This document shows positions 27,544-35,307 of a stretch of DNA of 64,000 bases, piece after piece. The position numbers were made by a program, and so were the translations under genes. Location of the stretch: NCBI RefSeq assembly GCF_905207245.1, contig NZ_CAJLKP010000017.1, forward strand, positions 17,257 through 81,256, given 5' to 3'. A model generated the notes under the pieces. That model worked only from the letters and a program-made list of their open reading frames with translations, did not search any database and was not told where the DNA came from. This stretch comes from an uncultured Bacteroides sp. (GTDB lineage Bacteria > Bacteroidota > Bacteroidia > Bacteroidales > Bacteroidaceae). The stretch's first letter is position 1. The number at the start of each line of letters is the position of its first letter.

Positions 27544-27572
27544 AAATACCCTTTCATTTTGAAAGGGTATTT
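27544..27572 (-). terminator. Perfect 13-bp hairpin: terminator or activator site
   Basis: AAATACCCTTTCA (27544-27556) and TGAAAGGGTATTT (27560-27572) pair perfectly around a 3-base loop. It lies 49 bases after the HEPN gene stop, as expected of a terminator. It is also about 75-100 bases upstream of the sigma-54 promoter, where an NtrC-type activator would bind a dyad. Both uses are possible. Confidence 0.6.
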
Positions 27573-27620
27573 ATCAAAATAGGGCGAGATGATGAGTATT
27601 AAAGAGAAATGAGAATGTAT

Positions 27621-28037
27621 TTAATCGGGACACTCTTCATGTATCAACCTTTCCATCGCATCAATAAATGCTTCTGCCCGTGGGCGAAGTGTGTCCACTA
27701 AAGCAAGGTCACAATAAGCAAAATCACTATAATCACTTGCTTGACGTTTTTCAAACAACAAACTGAAGGTTGCTCCATAGTCCAAACTCAAACGTCCGGT
27801 ACGAACAAAATGCATGGAAAGTTGTGTTTTCACACCATTATGTGTATTAGCCTCTATTTCATAATGCAATAACAAGGCAGAAGCTGCGTAATAACAAGCA
27901 TAATAAAGGCGGTTTACAGCAGCATTATAATACCCGCCCCCGGTATTATAATCAGCCTCTTTCAGAGTTTCGTAAGCACGTTCCAAACGGTAGTTCACAA
28001 TGGCAGAACGGCTTTCTGCATCCAGTTTCTCCTTCAT
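27621..28037 (-). CDS. HEPN domain protein of a MNT-HEPN pair
   Basis: 138 residues, all-helical. The conserved HEPN core is NRLYYACYYAASALLLH (about 61-77), followed by the family block THNGVKTQLSMHFVRTG. A canonical catalytic RX4-6H motif is not clear, so ribonuclease activity is uncertain. The start overlaps the stop of the nucleotidyltransferase gene by 4 bases (ATGA), indicating translational coupling. Such pairs act as toxin-antitoxin modules in known cases (HepT with MntA). Confidence 0.85.
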   Translation of the reverse strand: MKEKLDAESRSAIVNYRLERAYETLKEADYNTGGGYYNAAVNRLYYACYYAASALLLHYEIEANTHNGVKTQLSMHFVRTGRLSLDYGATFSLLFEKRQASDYSDFAYCDLALVDTLRPRAEAFIDAMERLIHEECPD

Positions 28038-28342
28038 AGCACTACCCCTTCCTTCATTACATTAATGCTAAACGGCGTGGTAAATCTTTCCCATACATGA
28101 CGTAACATCACCATAGGACTGATAATGACACCTGTCTCCACTTCTACCTCATACAAATAACGAGCTATTTCCAGTTCACGTTCAGGAGCCAGTTTTTCTT
28201 CATCAAGCAAGATAAGCAAGTCAATGTCTGAGTCGTGACGAGCATCACCACGGGCCTCGGAACCATAAAGAATGGTCTTCGCATCGGGAGCAATATGATG
28301 CATCACTTCTGCAATACGACGGACAAGATCAGGTCGTTTCAT
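28034..28342 (-). CDS. MNT-type minimal nucleotidyltransferase
   Basis: 102 residues. The nucleotidyltransferase signature GSEARGDARHDSDIDLLI (about 26-43) is intact, with the DxD metal ligands. In MntA-HepT systems this protein neutralises the HEPN toxin by adding AMP. The start follows a strong AGGAGGAAA. The downstream HEPN gene overlaps by 4 bases. Confidence 0.88.
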   Translation of the reverse strand: MKRPDLVRRIAEVMHHIAPDAKTILYGSEARGDARHDSDIDLLILLDEEKLAPERELEIARYLYEVEVETGVIISPMVMLRHVWERFTTPFSINVMKEGVVL

Positions 28343-28396
28343 TAGCTTTCCTCCTATTCATAATTATAATCTCTTATCTCTTTCAGTTGAACAATA

Positions 28397-28404
28397 CAAA
28401 GATA
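28397..28404 (-). promoter_or_regulatory. -7 element of the MNT-HEPN pair
   Basis: TATCTTTG on the minus strand is an exact TANNTTTG, 54 bases upstream of the MNT start. It gives the pair a promoter separate from the regulator gene upstream. Confidence 0.55.
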
Positions 28405-28450
28405 GCAATGTTTTCCGAAAAGCCCACCGCTACATACCCCGAAATACAAC

Positions 28451-29794
28451 TCAGATTTTATATTCCTCTATCTTCCTGTACAGCGTTGTCAACCCGATTT
28501 TCAGTAGCCGAGCCGCTTCCGTCTTGTTGCCTTTCGTGTACTCCAGCACCCGGGCGATGTGCCGCCTCTCCATGGCCGAAAGTTCAAAACTGCCGGGAGT
28601 CTCCTCGTCCGACTGTTCGTAGTGGGCATTCTGAATGTCGAGCGGCAGGTCGGCAATAGTCAGCTGTTCCCCTTCGCAAACAATGAGGCTGCGCTCTATC
28701 ACATTGCGGAGTTCACGGATGTTCCCTTTCCACGGTTGCAGTTCAAGCGTAGTGAGAAATTCGGGAGTAATCTCGGTTATCGAACGGGCCAGTTGCACGG
28801 AGAAGTTCTTCACGAAAGCCTTTGCCAACAGGCGGATGTCCCCCGCACGCTCACGCAATGGCGGCAAGTGCACCTGGAACACCGAAAGGCGATAGAACAA
28901 ATCTTCACGGAAACGCCCTTTGGCTATTTCTTCGGGCAGATTGCGGTTGGTTGCCGCAATGATACGCACGTTGACGCGTGTCGGCTTGGTATCGCCTATC
29001 TTGATATATTCGCCTGTTTCGAGGATGCGCAGCAACTTCGCTTGCAGTTCAAAGGCCATCTCACCTATTTCATCCAGGAAAATCGTTCCATTGTTCGCTT
29101 CCTCAAAAAGCCCTTTCTTATCTTTCAGCGCCCCGGTAAACGAACCTGCCTTGTGCCCGAACATCTCGCTCTCCAGCAGCTCCTTGCTGAACGAGGAACA
29201 GTTCACCGCAACGAAATTCTGCCGTGCACGCTTGCTACTGTAATGGATGGCCTGCGCAAACACCTCCTTGCCTGTTCCCGTCTCTCCGGTCAGCAACACG
29301 GGTACATCGGTCACCGACACTTTCTGCGCCAGCGACACAGCATCTTTCAAAGATTTGGACTCTCCCAGGATAGAATCGAAAGAGTACGCCTGCCCCACCT
29401 TCTTCTCAAGCTTTTCAAGACGGGCATTCATTGCGGCCTTCTCTACCGCACGGCTGACGAGGGGAATAATCTTGTTATTGTCATCTCCTTTGGTGATATA
29501 GTCGAAAGCCCCGTTCTTGATGGCTTGTACGCCATCGGGGATATTGCCGTGGGCCGTCAGGAGAATGACTTCCACATTGGGCGCAGCTTTCTTGATAGCC
29601 AGCACCAGATCCACCCCGTTCCCGTCGGGCAGGAAAACATCACACAAAGCTACATCGGGACTTTGCAATTCCAACTGTTTCAGGGCAGCCCTGCAATCAC
29701 CAGCCTGACAGACTTCATATCCCTCCAACTCCATCATACGCGCCAAAAGGGTACGGATTTGCATCTCGTCATCAACGATTAAAATCTTACTCAT
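28451..29794 (-). CDS. NtrC-family sigma-54-dependent response regulator
   Basis: 447 residues. The receiver domain (1-120) has the acidic pocket D8/D9 and phospho-acceptor D52. The AAA+ domain (about 138-370) has Walker A GETGTGKE (170-177), the sigma-54 contact loop as GSFTGA (217-222, a tolerated variant of GAFTGA) and Walker B GTIFLDEIG (236-244). The C-terminus is a Fis-type helix-turn-helix. Classical kdp operons use the OmpR-type KdpE. The nearby sigma-54 promoter and split KdpD/kinase suggest this protein takes that role. A -7 element is at 29844-29851. Confidence 0.92.
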   Translation of the reverse strand: MSKILIVDDEMQIRTLLARMMELEGYEVCQAGDCRAALKQLELQSPDVALCDVFLPDGNGVDLVLAIKKAAPNVEVILLTAHGNIPDGVQAIKNGAFDYITKGDDNNKIIPLVSRAVEKAAMNARLEKLEKKVGQAYSFDSILGESKSLKDAVSLAQKVSVTDVPVLLTGETGTGKEVFAQAIHYSSKRARQNFVAVNCSSFSKELLESEMFGHKAGSFTGALKDKKGLFEEANNGTIFLDEIGEMAFELQAKLLRILETGEYIKIGDTKPTRVNVRIIAATNRNLPEEIAKGRFREDLFYRLSVFQVHLPPLRERAGDIRLLAKAFVKNFSVQLARSITEITPEFLTTLELQPWKGNIRELRNVIERSLIVCEGEQLTIADLPLDIQNAHYEQSDEETPGSFELSAMERRHIARVLEYTKGNKTEAARLLKIGLTTLYRKIEEYKI

Positions 29795-29843
29795 ATCTTA
29801 TTCGGATAAGTGTTTAAACTGATAATGCTAAAAACAGGGTGTG

Positions 29844-29851
29844 CAAATATA
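29844..29851 (-). promoter_or_regulatory. -7 element of the sigma-54 regulator gene
   Basis: TATATTTG on the minus strand fits TANNTTTG and lies 49 bases upstream of the ATG at 29794. Confidence 0.5.
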
Positions 29852-30075
29852 AAGCTTTTCCCGAATACGAGCGGCACATCTTTTGAACTTTTATAGTAGA
29901 GAGCCTGAAAGCCCCGTAACTGATTTCATCGCTTAACTCCATTAGTACAAGGAGATAAGGGCAGAAAAGAGAGAACAGGCAGCGGGGGAGTTTCCTTTCC
30001 ATTTTGATAAAACCATTCTGAAATGGCAAGGAGGCTTCACAAGAGGATTTGATTAATAACTTAAAAAAGAAGAAT

Positions 30076-31413
30076 ATGGAAATCTACAAATTCGATGGAA
30101 ACGCAACCGCATCCGTAAGAGGTATGCAACATGTGGCAAAACTGATTCAAGACAATACGTCTAAAATAGTCGTACTGTCCGCTCCCAAAGATGTCACCAA
30201 ACATTTGGGCGAGGTAGCCGCCAACTTCTTCAACCGGAACATAGAGGAAGCACACGACAAAATAACCCGGCTGGAATTCCAGTTCATTGACTTTGCCAAT
30301 GAACTACTTACGGACGACACTATCAAGCACGAAGCCATCCGGGGCATTCTCGACTGTTTCCAGGCAATATGGAAATACAGCATGGAGCCTTTCTACGCTA
30401 CCGACGAAAAGGAAATCCTGGCACAAGGCGAGTTACTGACATCCACCTTACTGGGATTCTACTTGCAGGAACAGGGAGTGGACAACAGCGTGATTTGTGC
30501 CTTCGACTTCATACGCACCGGCATGAACGGGGAAGCGGATGAGGAATATATCAGCCGGAAGGTGAAAGAGATATGTAAATCATACCCCGATACGCATCTG
30601 TTTCTCACACAGGGAAGCATTTGCAGGAATGCCTTTGGTGAGACCGATTGTCTGAAACAAGGCGGAAGCGACTACACCGCCGCCCTGATAGGGACAGCCA
30701 TACAGGCGGAGGAAATACGGATATGGACAGATGTCGATATACACAGCAACGACACACTGGTAGTGAAAGATGCCGACACGATAAAGAACCTGAGTTTCAG
30801 TGAAGCCGAACGGCTCATCTACTTCAATCCCCAGATACTGCACCCGCTTTGTCTGGCTACGGCATGGAAAGAGAATATTCCCATCCGTTTGCTCAACCTG
30901 GTGAACCCGGCATCAGAAGGGACTTATATATCCGCCAACAGATTGAACGGGAACATGGTGAAGGCAGTCGCCACCAAAGATTCTATCACATACATCCGGT
31001 TCGAATCGAACCACACGCTCCGGCCTTATATGTTTATCAGCAAGATTTTCGATATCTTCGCCAAATACAAGACGATGCCCTGTCTGTTGACTTCATCCAA
31101 CGATAACATATCCGTAGCCACGGATGACGGGAACTTCCTTTCGCTCATCCTGCGGGAACTGAATAAGTATGCCCGGATATGGGTGGAAGATAAGATGAGT
31201 ATCATTTCTGTGGTAGGAAACATGAAGTCATCGTGCATCGAAACCGAAGCGCGGATTATGGATGCGTTGAAGAATATTCCGCTGAAGATGATTTCTTACG
31301 GAAGCGATGAGAATGATGTGTCGTTGGTGGTCAAGGCAACGGACAAGGTGGAAGCACTCCGGTTGCTTGACGAGAAGTTGCTGAAGAAGGAGTGGCTTAA
31401 GAAGGCGTCTTGA
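30076..31413 (+). CDS. Divergent aspartokinase
   Basis: 445 residues from the ATG at 30076. A TTG at 30049 would add nine residues with no support; the inner start has an A-rich leader usual here. The amino-acid-kinase core is recognisable by KQGGSDYTAALIG and IWTDVD, and the C-terminal 150 residues look like paired ACT domains (ITYIRFES, ISVVGNM). The N-terminal KFGGTSV signature of aspartokinases is replaced by KFDGNATAS and the TTLGRGGSDY block is only partly kept. It may be a specialised aspartate kinase or a paralogue with another acceptor. It stands alone between divergent and convergent neighbours. Confidence 0.82.
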   Translation: MEIYKFDGNATASVRGMQHVAKLIQDNTSKIVVLSAPKDVTKHLGEVAANFFNRNIEEAHDKITRLEFQFIDFANELLTDDTIKHEAIRGILDCFQAIWKYSMEPFYATDEKEILAQGELLTSTLLGFYLQEQGVDNSVICAFDFIRTGMNGEADEEYISRKVKEICKSYPDTHLFLTQGSICRNAFGETDCLKQGGSDYTAALIGTAIQAEEIRIWTDVDIHSNDTLVVKDADTIKNLSFSEAERLIYFNPQILHPLCLATAWKENIPIRLLNLVNPASEGTYISANRLNGNMVKAVATKDSITYIRFESNHTLRPYMFISKIFDIFAKYKTMPCLLTSSNDNISVATDDGNFLSLILRELNKYARIWVEDKMSIISVVGNMKSSCIETEARIMDALKNIPLKMISYGSDENDVSLVVKATDKVEALRLLDEKLLKKEWLKKAS

Positions 31414-31477
31414 ATATATTCTCTATATAACCCGTTGGCGGAATTAATTCATAATCGCTCAGAAAAGAAGGAAAGGA

Positions 31478-31574
31478 GTGATAAGGTGGTAAGGTGATAG
31501 GGTGATAAAGTAGCTGCGCTATATATCACAGAGCGTTATCCCGTTATCACTTTATCACTCTACCACCTTATCAC
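31478..31574. terminator. Bidirectional hairpin built of 8-bp units
   Basis: The left arm (31478-31510) is GTGATAAG, GTGGTAAG, GTGATAGG, GTGATAAA. The right arm (31543-31574) is its near inverse: TATCACTT, TATCACTC, TACCACCT, TATCAC. The first 14 bases of the stem (GTGATAAGGTGGTA) are perfect. It lies between the convergent aspartokinase and SGNH genes and is related to the element at 18954-18998. Confidence 0.8.
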
Positions 31575-31613
31575 ATTTAGTTCATATCCCGTCTGAAAGA
31601 AATCAACCCGCAC

Positions 31614-32414
31614 CTAAAAGAAATTATTCCGTATTTCTTTCGCAATATAGCGCCCCATCAACTCCTGCCCTTCTTTATCGGGATGTAAGCCATCGCGCAG
31701 ATAGCGTCCCCTGCCCGAAGGCTGTTCGAATTTCCCGGTTATACCGCTATTAGAGTAGCAATCTATCAGTTGTACGGAGAGAGTACGGCAGATTTCACGC
31801 AGAATGGCAATCTTCTCCAGATTACGTTCATTGCGGGTTACATCACCGGTTTGAATAGGGGTACAAACAAAAACACGACATTTGGGATAATGCTCCAAAA
31901 TGGTCTGTATGGCCCAGCGGGCACCGCCTGCCATAGTGGTAACGTCCACTTCAGCAAGAGTCTTACCTTTCAGAGCTTCCTCGGCAGAGCCAAGATTCTT
32001 GTCATTTGTCCCCATAGAAAAGACAAAGACATCGGGAGCCGGATATTGCCCGCTCTCTACCTCGGCTATGAACTTCTGGATATGGACTTTAGAGACATTG
32101 TTGTGGCGCATTTGCAATTCACGCTTATCTTCAGTAGGCTGCCAGCCATTGGATATTCCGGCAAAACCGGCACTTCCGTAATCCTGAGTATCGGGATGGC
32201 ACGCCCACGTCGCAGAACCTACCGCTACATTATGATGGGTGGCAAATCCAAGTAGATCGACCACCGTCTTCGACCATTGTTCACCCGCCGTGATGCTGTT
32301 CCCATCACAACCGAAATTCATCTTACTGAAATCAGGATAAAGGGACTGCGCCTGCAACGCAATCCCTATCCACAGCACAACACAAAGTCCAATCAATCTT
32401 CTCATTCCAAACAT
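31614..32414 (-). CDS. SGNH/GDSL hydrolase, probable mannan acetyl esterase
   Basis: 266 residues with a signal peptide ending LQAQS (start may be the ATG three codons in). The SGNH blocks are present: nucleophile S40 in DGNSIT, SMGTNDKN as block III, and D241/H244 in DGLHPD. Enzymes of this fold remove O-acetyl groups from plant polysaccharides. As the last gene of the GH26-GH130-symporter-epimerase run, it is probably a periplasmic deacetylase of manno-oligosaccharides. It lies 32 bases after the epimerase gene. Confidence 0.82.
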   Translation of the reverse strand: MFGMRRLIGLCVVLWIGIALQAQSLYPDFSKMNFGCDGNSITAGEQWSKTVVDLLGFATHHNVAVGSATWACHPDTQDYGSAGFAGISNGWQPTEDKRELQMRHNNVSKVHIQKFIAEVESGQYPAPDVFVFSMGTNDKNLGSAEEALKGKTLAEVDVTTMAGGARWAIQTILEHYPKCRVFVCTPIQTGDVTRNERNLEKIAILREICRTLSVQLIDCYSNSGITGKFEQPSGRGRYLRDGLHPDKEGQELMGRYIAKEIRNNFF

Positions 32415-32446
32415 CTAAAATAGTTATGAAATAACCTCTAAACCAC

Positions 32447-33634
32447 TTATGAAAAACGTTCCATTATCTCCATGCACATACGTCCGTTATGATACGGGCA
32501 TTTCCAAAATCCGGCCTTGTCATCTTCGGTATTCACCGTGCCGTCGGCATGCACGCTCCAATGCCATTCGCCGTTCCGGTAATCTACCAGATGCCTCTTG
32601 ATGAAGTCCCAGCAATGAAAAGCCTTGCGCAATGCCACTTCATCTTCAAAATGTTGGTAAAGATTAACGTGTCCCACCACATTCTCTGCCTGCACCCACC
32701 AATGGCGGTCGGTATCGGCCTTCTGTCTATCCGGGAAAGTCTCATAAATCATGGCACCGTCAGGCGTCAATCCTTCACCGGCGGCAGCGGCGATAAACTC
32801 AACCAGCGGTTCCACTTTTTCCAGTAAAGTTTTATCAGCCAGTATCAAAGCGGCTTCATGTATCAGCCAGGAAGCTTCTATATCGTGTCCGTAGGAAACA
32901 ATGCGATACTTACTCCGCCAATTGTCATCGAAGAACAATTCCAGATGTCCAGTCTCAGGATTAAGAATCCGGTCCGTGAATAATTCTATCAAATTGCGGA
33001 GTTGCTTCTTGAGGCGATCATCTTTCCATACACGGTACAGATTGGTATAAGGCTCCAGGATATGCAGATGGGTGTTCATGGTCTTACGTTCGTTCTCGTC
33101 TTTATCGCTAAGTCGCATATCGGCAATCTCTCCCCACTGGCGGGTAAGAGCCTCACAATAGCCATTCTTCACAGAATCGAAGCTATGCTTTTCGATATCC
33201 TCGAACAGGCGGACGGCATATTCCAAAGCCTCAGCATCACCCGTGGCACGATGATATTCGCTCAGCCCGTAGATAGCAAAGCCGATGGCATAGATTTGTT
33301 TCTTCGTATCTAACGGGCGGCCTTCGTAATCAAGCGACCAGTAGACGCCGCCGAACTCGCGGTCATAGAAATGATCTATCACATAGCGTTTGGCACGCGT
33401 TGCCGCAGACAAGTATTCTTCCTTCTTCAGCAAACGGTAGGCTGCCGAGAAAGTCCAGAGAATACGGGCATTCAATACAGCCCCTTTTTCTGTTTCCGGC
33501 ATCAGGATTCCGGTTCCCGTGATGCGGCCATAGAAGCCACCGTTCGCCTTGTCTGTCATCTTGTTCAGCCAAAAAGGAAGAATGTTGGCTGTCAACTCTT
33601 CTTCCATCTCTTTTCGCAGATTCGTGATGTTCAT
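32447..33634 (-). CDS. Sugar 2-epimerase of the AGE fold, probable mannobiose 2-epimerase
   Basis: 395 residues with no signal peptide, so cytoplasmic. It has the (alpha/alpha)6 barrel with the conserved histidines of cellobiose/mannobiose 2-epimerases: H191 in NTHLHILEPYTNLYR, H250 in SYGHDIEAS and H382 in WKCPYHNGR, plus WWVQAENV. It should convert beta-1,4-mannobiose to mannosyl-glucose, the substrate of the GH130 enzyme encoded two genes upstream. The same set is known in B. fragilis for beta-mannan catabolism. Confidence 0.9.
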   Translation of the reverse strand: MNITNLRKEMEEELTANILPFWLNKMTDKANGGFYGRITGTGILMPETEKGAVLNARILWTFSAAYRLLKKEEYLSAATRAKRYVIDHFYDREFGGVYWSLDYEGRPLDTKKQIYAIGFAIYGLSEYHRATGDAEALEYAVRLFEDIEKHSFDSVKNGYCEALTRQWGEIADMRLSDKDENERKTMNTHLHILEPYTNLYRVWKDDRLKKQLRNLIELFTDRILNPETGHLELFFDDNWRSKYRIVSYGHDIEASWLIHEAALILADKTLLEKVEPLVEFIAAAAGEGLTPDGAMIYETFPDRQKADTDRHWWVQAENVVGHVNLYQHFEDEVALRKAFHCWDFIKRHLVDYRNGEWHWSVHADGTVNTEDDKAGFWKCPYHNGRMCMEIMERFS

Positions 33635-33657
33635 AAGATTTTGTTTTTAGTTTACTT

Positions 33658-33749
33658 ATACTCCGAGTATTTTGCGAATAGGCAAATACGTATTGTGCAG
33701 ATCGGCAAACGCAGATTGTGCAGACCGGCAAACACGTATTGTATAATCC
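33658..33749. repeat. Tandem 23-bp repeats between the symporter and epimerase genes
   Basis: Three full units start at 33681, 33704 and 33727, each opening GGCAAA(T/C), with a decayed unit before them. They contain dyads TTTGC-GAATAG-GCAAA, TTGTGC-AGATCG-GCAAA and TTGTGC-AGACCG-GCAAA spaced 23 bases apart. The array runs up to the symporter stop codon. Confidence 0.9.
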
Positions 33750-35129
33750 TCAATCTGTTGCACGTACTTTTTTCAGCTTCTCGTTAATCTCCTCCACGCG
33801 CTTCTTCGTCAACGGATAGAAGTACACGACTATCATTGCCATCACAGCCACAGCGGCAGGTATCCAGCTCATTAGCAGGTTCAATCCCGTCAATGCTTCC
33901 GCTGTTTGCACGGCACCCTCAGCCGTATTATAACCGAAAGATGCCAATATCCACATCACAGCCGCCCCGCCCATAGCGCCGCCAAACTTCTGCGCCATCG
34001 ACGAAGATGAGAATATAAGCCCAGTCGAAGCCGTCCCGTCTTTCAGTTCGGCATAGTCCGAAACGTCGGCATACATACTCCATATCAACGGTGAAACGAT
34101 ACCCGTACAAATAGATATGACGATTTGCATAATCAGCATCATCCAGAAGCCCGCCGGTGTGCAAGGCAGATAGAAGAACAGAATGCTCAATACCGCCAGT
34201 GCCGCCATCGTGGCGATATAGGTGGATTTCTTGCCCAGTCCGCGCGAAAGGGGAACTGCCAGCACTACCCCTATCATATTAGAAACTTCACCCACTCCGA
34301 GGAATAACCCGGCATAGAACAAAATAGTGAAGTCACCCAGGTTCAGGAATATACTGTCACCTATATAATCTTTGAAGAAATAAGCAGCCGTAGCGCCACG
34401 CACCGTATTAAACAAGTTAGAACACAATGCCGCACCTATCAGCAACCACCAAGGCACGTTGGCAAGCAACGACTTGAAGTCCTTCCCGATGGAAACCGTA
34501 GATACGCTCTTCACGTACTCCCTCGTCATGCTGAAACATAGCAGGAACACGACGAAGCACAACGCAGCAATCACAATCATGGAATATTGCCAACTGACGG
34601 TCACCGAACCGGTCATCTCCCTGAACCACGTGCAAAGCGGCTCCCAGGCAAACAAGGCTATGAAACTACCACCGTATGCAAAGAACATCCGGTAGGAAGA
34701 GAACACCGTCTTCGTGTCCGAGTCATCCGTCATCACCCCCAGCATAGCCCCGTATGGAACATTGATAGCTGTATAAACCGTCATCATCAGAATGTAAGTG
34801 ACGTATGCCCAAATGAGTTTCCCCGTAGGCCCGAAGTCGGGAGTGGTAAACATCAATATACCGCAGACGGCAAACGGAAGAGAAATCCACAGCAGATAAG
34901 GACGGTATTTTCCCCATCGCGTATGGGTTCGGTCGGCAATGATGCCCATCATCGGGTCGGACACCGCATCCCAAATGCGCGTTACCAACAGCAGGACGCC
35001 CGTATCAGCCAGACTCAGCCCGTATATATTAGAATAGAATATAGGCAGATAATAGGAGAATATCTTCCAGAACATAGAGGAAGACATATCGCCAAAGCCA
35101 TAACCAATTTTCTCTTTTAGTGTTGCCAT
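33750..35129 (-). CDS. GPH-family (MFS) sugar:cation symporter
   Basis: 459 residues with about twelve membrane helices. The N-terminus KIGYGFGDMSSSMFWKI and the loop ADRTHTRWGKYRPYLLW are signatures of the glycoside-pentoside-hexuronide:cation symporters. It should carry mannobiose or mannosyl-disaccharides across the inner membrane to the cytoplasmic epimerase and phosphorylase. The gene is flanked by unusual repeats: 35210-35275 upstream and 33658-33749 downstream. Confidence 0.9.
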   Translation of the reverse strand: MATLKEKIGYGFGDMSSSMFWKIFSYYLPIFYSNIYGLSLADTGVLLLVTRIWDAVSDPMMGIIADRTHTRWGKYRPYLLWISLPFAVCGILMFTTPDFGPTGKLIWAYVTYILMMTVYTAINVPYGAMLGVMTDDSDTKTVFSSYRMFFAYGGSFIALFAWEPLCTWFREMTGSVTVSWQYSMIVIAALCFVVFLLCFSMTREYVKSVSTVSIGKDFKSLLANVPWWLLIGAALCSNLFNTVRGATAAYFFKDYIGDSIFLNLGDFTILFYAGLFLGVGEVSNMIGVVLAVPLSRGLGKKSTYIATMAALAVLSILFFYLPCTPAGFWMMLIMQIVISICTGIVSPLIWSMYADVSDYAELKDGTASTGLIFSSSSMAQKFGGAMGGAAVMWILASFGYNTAEGAVQTAEALTGLNLLMSWIPAAVAVMAMIVVYFYPLTKKRVEEINEKLKKVRATD

Positions 35130-35209
35130 ACTATTAAATTAAAGATTTATAACCATGCGCACGCGAAACTTAAAAACCGTGTCCGAATGCCTTCTCGGCG
35201 GGGGTGGAA

Positions 35210-35275
35210 TCAGTCGTATACTGAATAGGGTTCAGTCGTATAGTGAACCCTATTCAGTATACGACTGAAATAGGT
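35210..35275. repeat. Three tandem 22-bp dyads forming a perfect 25-bp hairpin
   Basis: TCAGT starts at 35210, 35232 and 35254, exactly 22 bases apart. Unit 1 has TCAGT-CGTAT-ACTGA and unit 3 has its exact inverse TCAGT-ATACG-ACTGA. Unit 2 is a weaker dyad. Units 1 and 3 together form a perfect 25-bp inverted repeat (35210-35234 with 35244-35268). It lies between the GH130 stop and the symporter start. Confidence 0.95.
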
Positions 35276-35307
35276 TCAATAACGGCTTGATGCCACCGCA
35301 AAGATAT

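Noticed and set aside
28559..29782. 407-codon plus-strand ORF
   Set aside because: It is antisense to the sigma-54 regulator gene; shadow of a G+C-biased reading frame.
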